Shown: one piece after another, positions 35,714 through 40,796 of the stretch | Numbering within the stretch: position 1 is the first letter of the stretch | How the letters are laid out: every line of letters starts with the position of its first letter | Source of the DNA: Rhodobacterales bacterium | Lineage (GTDB): Bacteria > Pseudomonadota > Alphaproteobacteria > Rhodobacterales > Rhodobacteraceae | DNA length: 40,796 bases | Assembly: GCA_026400325.1 (NCBI GenBank) | Contig: JAPLPF010000137.1 | Location: 1,486 to 42,281, forward strand | Reading direction: 5' to 3' | Position numbers and translations under genes: made by a program | The notes under the pieces: generated by a model | The model's database searches: none | Seen by the model: only the letters and a program-made list of their open reading frames with translations | Told to the model about the DNA's origin: nothing

Positions 35714-36133
35714 ATGAACAGAACCTTCATCATCGGCGCAATCGTCGTCCTGCTGGCCGCTGGCGGCTATTACCAGTTCAGTTTCAAGCCGGCTCAAGAG
35801 GCCGCGATGGCTGTCGAAGCCGCCAAGAAAGCTGAGGAGGCCGCTGCTGCCGAAGCTGCTGCTGCCGAGGCTGCCGCTGCCGAGGCCGCTGCTGCCGCGA
35901 CCGCTGCTGCCGAAGCCGCTGCTGCCGAAGCTGCCGCTGCGGCAACTGCAGCTGCCACCGCCGCACTTGATCCTGCGGCCTTCAACGCCGACTCCGTTGT
36001 CGCACTTATCGACGGCTCTTCCCTCGACGACGCGATGAAAACCACGCTCAAGACCGCTGTTGAAGCTGCCCGCGCCAACCCGGCGCTGGTTGCCGACACC
36101 ATCGCTCAGGTCAAGACCGCTCTTGGCATGTGA
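35714..36133 (+). CDS. Small Ala-rich membrane-anchored protein
   Basis: A 139-aa protein of no recognised family. Residues 4-22 (TFIIGAIVVLLAAGGYYQF) form one membrane helix or uncleaved signal anchor. Residues 27-86 are almost pure Ala with Glu, Lys and Thr (EAAKKAEEAAAAEAAAAEAA), a long helix, probably periplasmic. The last 50 residues (ADSVVALIDGSSLDDAMKTTLKTAVEAA) look like a small folded helical domain. GGGAGA six bases before ATG 35714 supports the start; the track's start at 34958 lies antisense to infC. It ends in a strong terminator. Its Ala-rich helix recalls the OmpA-family protein's, so both may span the periplasm; that is inference. Confidence 0.8.
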   Translation: MNRTFIIGAIVVLLAAGGYYQFSFKPAQEAAMAVEAAKKAEEAAAAEAAAAEAAAAEAAAAATAAAEAAAAEAAAAATAAATAALDPAAFNADSVVALIDGSSLDDAMKTTLKTAVEAARANPALVADTIAQVKTALGM

Positions 36134-36155
36134 CAACGCCAAGATGCCACGAGAT

Positions 36156-36192
36156 CGGGCCGCAGGATCACCTCCTGCGGCCCGTTTGCTTT
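36156..36192 (+). terminator. Intrinsic terminator of the Ala-rich protein gene
   Basis: CGGGCCGCAGGA-TCACC-TCCTGCGGCCCG gives a perfect 12-bp stem followed by TTTGCTTT, 22 bases after the stop. It lies between this gene and the convergent fpr gene. Confidence 0.85.
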
Positions 36193-36225
36193 GGCGCTGA
36201 CGCTGGCGGGCCGACCTGCGGCGGA

Positions 36226-37056
36226 TCAGATCCCGTCGCCGACAAAGGCCTTTTCGACCACGAATTCCTTCGGGTCCGAATTGGCACCCTCGCGCAGGCC
36301 GAACCCTTCCAGGATCGCCTTCACGTCGACGTTGAAGGCCAGAGACCCGCAGACCATCGCCCGGTCTTCCCCCGGGTTCATGGCAGGCAGGCCAAGGTCG
36401 GCAAAGACCTTGCCCGAGGCCAGATTGTCCGTCACCCGCCCCATGTGATGGAACGCCTCACGCGTGGTGGTGGGATAGTAGACCAGCTTGTCGCCCACCA
36501 GATCGCCGATCAGCGGATCGTCCTTCAGGCTTTCCACCAGCTTTTGACCATACTCCAGTTCAGCCACCTCGCGGCAGGTGTGCATCATGATGACCCGGTC
36601 ATACTTCTCATAGGTCTCGGGCTCGCGCATCAGGCTGGCGAAAGGGGCAAGCCCGGTGCCGGTGGCCAGGAACCAAAGCCGCTTGCCCGGCAACAGTGCG
36701 TCATGGACCAGCGTGCCCACGGGTTTGGGGCGCAGGATGATTTCGTCCCCGACCAGAATATGCTGCAGCTTCGAAGTAAGGGGCCCGTCGGGAACCTTGA
36801 TCGAATAGAACTCCAGCTCCTCATCCCAGGCGGGCGAGGCAATGGAATAGGCCCGCAGAAGGGGTTTGCCGTTGTCGCCCATGAGGCCGATCATGACAAA
36901 CTCGCCCGACCGGAACCGCAAGGTCCGGGGTCGCGTGACGCGGAAGGAAAACAGCCGGTCCGTCCAGTGCGTGACCTGTGTCACAGTCTGAGCGTCGGGC
37001 AGATGCGGCTTGGCTTTGATCGGACTTGCTTCGGTCATCACGGGCACTTTGGTCAT
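36226..37056 (-). CDS. fpr: Ferredoxin--NADP+ reductase
   Basis: A 276-aa FPR of the bacterial subclass I type seen in Rhodobacter capsulatus. The FAD motif is Arg68-Ala-Tyr-Ser in LLRAYSIASPAWDEELEFYS, the NADPH domain has FLATGTGLAPFASLMREPE and AMVCGSLAFNVDV, and the C-terminal extension ends VEKAFVGDGI, the mark of this subclass. It moves electrons between NADPH and ferredoxin or flavodoxin. ATG 37056 or 37038 may start it. It lies downstream of the cysH-DUF934 genes on the same strand with a 60-base gap, which would fit supplying electrons for sulfite reduction, but that link is inference. Confidence 0.94.
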   Translation of the reverse strand: MTKVPVMTEASPIKAKPHLPDAQTVTQVTHWTDRLFSFRVTRPRTLRFRSGEFVMIGLMGDNGKPLLRAYSIASPAWDEELEFYSIKVPDGPLTSKLQHILVGDEIILRPKPVGTLVHDALLPGKRLWFLATGTGLAPFASLMREPETYEKYDRVIMMHTCREVAELEYGQKLVESLKDDPLIGDLVGDKLVYYPTTTREAFHHMGRVTDNLASGKVFADLGLPAMNPGEDRAMVCGSLAFNVDVKAILEGFGLREGANSDPKEFVVEKAFVGDGI

Positions 37057-37116
37057 GGGGCTGTTCCGGCGCAGGCCGGCCCCCGGGTTCTAGCCTTGAT
37101 TGAGGGCAAGCGAAAG

Positions 37117-37521
37117 TCAGGCGCGCAGGCGGGCCTGGTAATGATGCTGTTTCCAGTCAGCGGCGCGGAACTGCCACTGATCGGCGGGCTGGCGGGCGGC
37201 GATTTCATCCGGAATCTCGGCCCCGTCAAATCCCACACGCCGCAACATGGCATACTGGTCGGCGATCACCGGTCCAAGTGCCAGAAGCTGGCCTGTATAG
37301 CCAAGCTCACGCAGGCGGCGGGCAATGGTGAAGGCGCGGCCGTCGTTGAAGGCCGGAAAGGCGACGCGGATCAGGGTCAACTGGTCCAGCCGCCCGACCA
37401 GTTCATGGGGGTCATCGGTGTTGGCCAAGTCCACCGCCGTCTGGTCGGTCAGGTCGGCCAGTGCCACGATCTCGCGCTGGGTGGCGGGGGAAAAGCCTGC
37501 GTCGGTGACGATGACGGTCAT
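37117..37521 (-). CDS. DUF934-family protein of sulfate assimilation
   Basis: A 134-aa protein of the DUF934 (CysX-like) family. QREIVALADLTDQTAVDLANTDDPHELVGRLDQL, FNDGRAFTIARRLRELGYTGQLLALG and RVGFDGAEI are its conserved parts. ATG 37521 overlaps the cysH stop (ATGA), so it is coupled; the track's start at 37602 lies inside cysH. DUF934 genes are found almost only beside cysH and cysI, and a role with sulfite reductase is proposed from that context; the biochemical function is not established. Confidence 0.88.
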   Translation of the reverse strand: MTVIVTDAGFSPATQREIVALADLTDQTAVDLANTDDPHELVGRLDQLTLIRVAFPAFNDGRAFTIARRLRELGYTGQLLALGPVIADQYAMLRRVGFDGAEIPDEIAARQPADQWQFRAADWKQHHYQARLRA

Positions 37522-38267
37522 GCCGCGTTGTCCTTTTGAACCTTCACGGCCTTGCCGTCGATGAAGTGAATGCCGCATTCGGTTTTCTGGCTGTTGCGCC
37601 AACGGCCTGCGCGCGGGTCTTCACCGGGTTTCACCGCGCTGGTGCAGGGCGCGCAGCCGATCGAGGGGAAGCCCTTCGCGACCAAGGGATGCCGGGGCAG
37701 GCGGTTTTCCACCATGTATTCCTCAAGGTCCTCGCGCCCCCAATGGGCCAGCGGGTTGACCTTGATCCGGAAGTCGCCCTCGTTCTCAAAGAAGTCGATG
37801 GTCCCCCGGTCCGCGTTCTGAAAGCGCTTGCGGCCGGTGATCCAGCCATCAAACTTTGACAGCGCGCGCTCCAGGGGTTCGACCTTGCGAACGTTGCAGC
37901 AACTGTCGGTGTTGAACTGGTGCAGGGTGCCGTCCGGGTCTTCGAAACTCACCCGGGCCGGGTTCGCGCGGATCGTGCGGATGTCGCAAAGCGCCAGCTT
38001 TTCGGCCAGCTCGCGCTGGTAATCCAGCGTTTCCTGAAACAGCATCCTGGTGTCGACGAACAGCACCGGGGTTTCCGGCGCGATCACGCTGACAACGTGC
38101 AAAAGCACCACCGATTCCGCACCGAAGGAACTGACCAAGGCCACACGGCCAAGGTCGGCGTCGTGCAGGGCATGTTCCAGCACGGCGGTAGCCGAATGGT
38201 GCCGGTAGCGCGCATTCAGCGCGGCCACACGGTCTGCCACCGGTCCCCCATGCAGGTCACGCGGCAT
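37518..38267 (-). CDS. cysH: Adenylyl-sulfate reductase, [4Fe-4S] type
   Basis: A 249-aa reductase. Cys123-Cys124 in TDSCCNVRKVEPL and Cys205/Cys208 in GCAPCTSAV are the four cluster ligands; that cluster marks the APS-using (plant/CysH-B) kind and is absent from E. coli PAPS reductase. Cys231 in KTECGIHF is the catalytic cysteine that forms the thiosulfonate. It produces sulfite for CysI. ATG 38267 is chosen because the fold starts there; the track's start at 38420 lies in cysI. It overlaps the cysI stop by 11 bases and the DUF934 start by four, so the operon is tight. Confidence 0.95.
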   Translation of the reverse strand: MPRDLHGGPVADRVAALNARYRHHSATAVLEHALHDADLGRVALVSSFGAESVVLLHVVSVIAPETPVLFVDTRMLFQETLDYQRELAEKLALCDIRTIRANPARVSFEDPDGTLHQFNTDSCCNVRKVEPLERALSKFDGWITGRKRFQNADRGTIDFFENEGDFRIKVNPLAHWGREDLEEYMVENRLPRHPLVAKGFPSIGCAPCTSAVKPGEDPRAGRWRNSQKTECGIHFIDGKAVKVQKDNAA

Positions 38268-39842
38268 CTTGAGCCGAGTCCGATTCGTAAAGAGCGGTCT
38301 TGAAGGGTTCCATCCCGACCCGGCGGAAGGCCTGGAGGAAGGTCTCTGACGGCTCCAGACGCAGGCCGAGGTAGGCGCGCAGGATGCGTTCGATGGCGGG
38401 GACAATCTCGGTATAGGCAAAGCCCGGGCCGGTCTTGTCGCCGATTACGGCGGTTTCCGTGCCGTCGCCGCCGAGGGTGATCTGGTAGTTCTCCACGCCC
38501 GCACGGTCGAGGCCAAGGATGCCGATATGGCCGACGTGGTGATGGCCGCAGGCGTTGATGCAGCCCGAGATCTTGATCTTCAGCGGGCCAATTTCATGCT
38601 CCAGCTTCAGCGCCTCGAAATGGGTGGCCAGCTCCTGCGCGACGGGAATCGAACGGGCGGTGGCCAGCGCGCAATAGTCCATGCCGGGACAGGCGATGAT
38701 GTCGGACAGAAGCCCGACATTGGCCGTGCCAAGACCGGCTTGCAGAAGGGCGGCATGCAGGGTCGGCAGGTCCGACTTGTGGACATGCGGCAGGATCACG
38801 TTCTGTTCGTGGCTGATCCGCAGGTCGGAATGGCCATACTTTTCAGCAAGATCGGCGATGAGGCGCATCTGCGCGGACGTGGCATCGCCCGGCGTTTCGC
38901 CATGCGCCTTCAGGCTGATCGTGACGATGGCGTATTGCGCGTTGCGGTGGACGGTCAGGTTTGTATCCGCCCAGGCGCGGAAGGTCGGATCGGCCTTGTA
39001 GAAGGCATCATAGGCATCGACCGGCGCATTTCGGAAAGCGGGGGGGGCGAAAGCCTCGCGGATTTCCGCCAGAAGCTTCTGGTCGGCACCGCCGAAAAGC
39101 GGGCGCAGTTCCGCAAAGCGGGCCTCGATCATCCGGGTGATTTCCGCGGCGCCGGTCTCGTGCACGGTGATCTTGATCCGCGCCTTGTACTTGTTGTCGC
39201 GGCGGCCAAGCGTGTTGTAGACGCTGAGGACAGCTTCGACGTAAGGCAAGAGGTCTGCCTCGGGCAGGAACTCCCGCACGGTGACGCCGATCATAGGGGT
39301 GCGGCCAAGGCCACCACCGACCATGACTTCAAAGCCCGGTTCACCGGCGGCATTGCGGACCATGCGCAGGCCGATGTCATGCGCCTTCGTCACGGCGCGG
39401 TCGTTCGGCGCGCCGGTGATGGCGATCTTGAACTTTCGCGGCAGGAACTGGAATTCCGGGTGGTCGGTGGACCGTTGCGAACGCAGTTGCCCGAGGTCTG
39501 GATGGCGTGCATTTCCACATCCGCCAGTGCCTGAAGGATGGCAGGCACGTCGGGCAGTTTCGGCCAGTTGAACTGGATGTTCTGCCGGGTGGTGAAGTGG
39601 CCGTAGCCCTTGTCCCAGGTGTCGGCGATATGGGCCAGTTGCCGCATCTGGCCGGGGTTGAGCGAGCCATAGGGGATGGCGACCCGCAGCATGTAGGCAT
39701 GAAGCTGCAGATAAAGGCCGTTCATCAGGCGCAGGGGGCGAAACTCATCCTCGGTCAGGCTGCCGTCAAGGCGGCGGTCCACCTGGGCAGCGAACTGGGC
39801 CACGCGGGCGCGGACGAAGGCTTCGTCAAAGTCGGAATAGTT
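38257..39842 (-). pseudogene. cysI: Nitrite/sulfite reductase (hemoprotein), split by an out-of-frame internal deletion and lacking its start
   Basis: The gene is recognisable over two frames. The N-terminal part (39842 to 39474) reads YSDFDEAFVRARVAQF, LTEDEFRPLRLMNGLYLQLH and FTTRQNIQFNWPKL, ending SGNCVRN. The C-terminal part (39471 to 38257) resumes in another frame with STDHPEFQFLPRKFKIAI and carries the siroheme-[4Fe-4S] ligands CPGMDYC and GCINAC. Homologues have about 27 residues between (VTTDHFAGAAADE and so on), which are missing here, and the join at 39472-39473 shifts frame. The natural start codon is also missing, because the reading runs into the DUF2849 gene. If real, no intact sulfite reductase is made from this locus. 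The neighbours cysH, DUF934 and the regulator are intact, so an assembly error is as likely. Confidence 0.85.
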
Positions 39843-40108
39843 CGACGGACCGCGTGGGCGAAACTCTTCGCGAAGTGCAGGGGTTCCGGTCCCTGCGGTC
39901 CGGGCCGTGCATCGGCGAGATAAGCGCCGACCACAAGAAGCTTTTGCGCCGCCGCATGCAGAAGCCGCATCTGGGCATGCGCTTCGTCTTCGATCAGCTC
40001 TGCCGCATGGTGAAGGGGCGACCAGCGGTCATCGGCGGTCAGGTAGACCACATCGCCTTCGCGCAAGCGGTTGGCTGTCACGACCTTTGGGGTGAAACGG
40101 CGGCTCAT
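39755..40108 (-). CDS. DUF2849-family protein, frameshifted near its end
   Basis: The first 80 residues match DUF2849: SRRFTPKVVTANRLREGDVVYLTADDRWSPL, and VVGAYLADARPGPQGPEPLHF. Family members continue HFREEFRPRGPSNY. Here one C is missing after CACTT (near 39871), so the ORF shifts into unrelated residues (AKSFAHAVRRTIPTL) until 39755. Restoring the base gives the family ending, which then runs directly into cysI without a stop. ATG 40108 is well placed. DUF2849 genes precede cysI in many alphaproteobacteria, with no known function. The 143-base gap upstream is shared with the Lrp-type regulator. Confidence 0.75.
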   Translation of the reverse strand: MSRRFTPKVVTANRLREGDVVYLTADDRWSPLHHAAELIEDEAHAQMRLLHAAAQKLLVVGAYLADARPGPQGPEPLHFAKSFAHAVRRTIPTLTKPSSAPAWPSSLPRWTAALTAA

Positions 40109-40139
40109 CGTGGACGATCCTCATGCAATCCTGCCGTTC

Positions 40140-40152
40140 AATATAGAATATT
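40140..40152. promoter_or_regulatory. AT-rich palindrome between the cys operon and its Lrp/AsnC regulator
   Basis: AATAT-AGA-ATATT is a perfect inverted repeat in a GC-rich context, 32 bases from the DUF2849 start and 99 from the regulator ATG. Lrp/AsnC proteins prefer AT-rich dyads, so it is a candidate operator or the promoter core for the divergent genes. Confidence 0.45.
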
Positions 40153-40250
40153 TTCCTAGTCATGGGCCAGTCACCCTTGCAGATAAGGACGTGTGTTCCG
40201 ATACTGCGTTCTGCATGAACGCGCGTTCCAAGGATGAAGGGTATTCAGGA

Positions 40251-40712
40251 ATGACAGCACCGCTGGACGATCTGGATCGGAAAATCCTGTCCGAGCTGCA
40301 ACAGGATGCCGAGCAGTCGCTGGATGAAATCGCCCGCAAGGTCGGGTCATCCAAGACCCCGGTCTGGAACCGGATCCGCCGGATGCGCGAGCAGGGCGTG
40401 ATCACCCGGACAACCGCGATCCTTGACCCCGAGGCGCTGGGGCTGGAGGCCTGTTTCTTTGTCCTGATCCGCACGTCCGAGCACGAGGCCGAGTGGCAGC
40501 GCAAATTCCTGAAGGCCCTGCGCGAGCGCCCCGAGGTGCTTGAGGCGCACCGGTTGGCGGGCGACATTGACTATATCCTGAAGGTGCGGGTCAAGAATGC
40601 GCGGGCATATGACACGTTTTACCAGGCGCTGATATCGGAAGTGCGGATCTACAATGTGACGGCCATTCTGAGCATGGAAGAGATCAAGTCGACTACTGTC
40701 TTGCCGCTGTGA
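40251..40712 (+). CDS. Lrp/AsnC-family transcriptional regulator
   Basis: A 153-aa regulator. The N-terminal winged helix has LDDLDRKILSELQQDAEQSLDEIARKVGSSKTPVWNRIRRM, and the C-terminal RAM domain has FFVLIRTSEHEAEWQRKFL and AHRLAGDIDYILKVRVKNA. It is divergent from DUF2849-cysI-cysH, so it probably controls sulfur assimilation in response to an amino acid such as cysteine; the ligand is inference. ATG 40251 (AAGG ten bases ahead) is preferred; ATG 40215 is possible, and the track's start at 40071 overlaps the DUF2849 gene. Confidence 0.9.
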   Translation: MTAPLDDLDRKILSELQQDAEQSLDEIARKVGSSKTPVWNRIRRMREQGVITRTTAILDPEALGLEACFFVLIRTSEHEAEWQRKFLKALRERPEVLEAHRLAGDIDYILKVRVKNARAYDTFYQALISEVRIYNVTAILSMEEIKSTTVLPL

Positions 40713-40741
40713 CGCCGACAAGGTCATGCAAGAAGGGCGGA

Positions 40742-40760
40742 GAGGCGGTTGCCCCGCCTC
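40742..40760 (+). terminator. Hairpin after the Lrp/AsnC gene
   Basis: GAGGCGG-TTGCC-CCGCCTC forms a 7-bp stem 30 bases after the stop. No T-run follows, so termination is tentative. Confidence 0.4.
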
Positions 40761-40796
40761 GATCCTGCGAATGAGACTAAAGCGCGCCTTCGCTGC

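Overview
The window is high-GC, gene-dense chromosomal DNA from an alphaproteobacterium. Protein content and gene order point to the Rhodobacteraceae (Rhodobacter/Paracoccus/Tabrizicola-like); the genus cannot be fixed from this window. I see no rRNA, tRNA, CRISPR array, IS element or prophage gene.

Layout. (1) 1-8907, plus strand: a tightly packed catabolic operon with ATGA overlaps. It holds the broken C-terminus of a dimethylglycine-dehydrogenase/GcvT-type protein, an MDR oxidoreductase, an 812-aa FAD/GcvT demethylating dehydrogenase, an MttB-family (non-pyrrolysine) methyltransferase, an aldehyde dehydrogenase, a beta-hydroxyacid dehydrogenase and a PLP C-S lyase-type enzyme. It looks like a route for an N-methylated (betaine-like) compound whose substrate I cannot name. 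(2) 8972-23408, mostly minus strand: housekeeping genes pyrC-pyrE-dnaB ... alr-(MlaE/MlaF/PqiA-like lipid transport)-radA-cvpA-purF-DUF1801-SDR. A P1B-4 metal ATPase and an L-fucose-dehydrogenase-like SDR lie between dnaB and alr. (3) 23503-28321: an LprI-like secreted protein, a conserved hypothetical protein, a GT2 glycosyltransferase, glutaryl-CoA dehydrogenase and its divergent LysR regulator. (4) 28371-34901, plus strand: CoxD-, CoxE- and CoxF-like maturation factors for a molybdenum hydroxylase plus a molybdopterin-binding protein, interrupted by an OmpA-family protein with an Ala-rich 75-bp repeat; no structural hydroxylase genes are present. (5) 34979-40712: infC with a near-cognate AUA start, a small Ala-rich membrane-anchored protein, ferredoxin-NADP reductase, and a sulfur-assimilation operon (DUF2849-cysI-cysH-DUF934) with a divergent Lrp/AsnC regulator.

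Notable points. Several normally intact genes carry lesions: an in-frame stop near base 12, a deletion-like junction fusing the ends of the MlaE- and MlaF-type genes, a one-base frameshift in DUF2849, loss of the DUF2849/cysI boundary, and an out-of-frame internal deletion in cysI. Their neighbours look healthy, so assembly error must be tested before gene decay is accepted. A dispersed intergenic repeat family (five members; three with hairpins whose stems differ by paired changes while the loop is kept) and a cluster of DnaA-box-like sites before dnaB are the most interesting non-coding signals.
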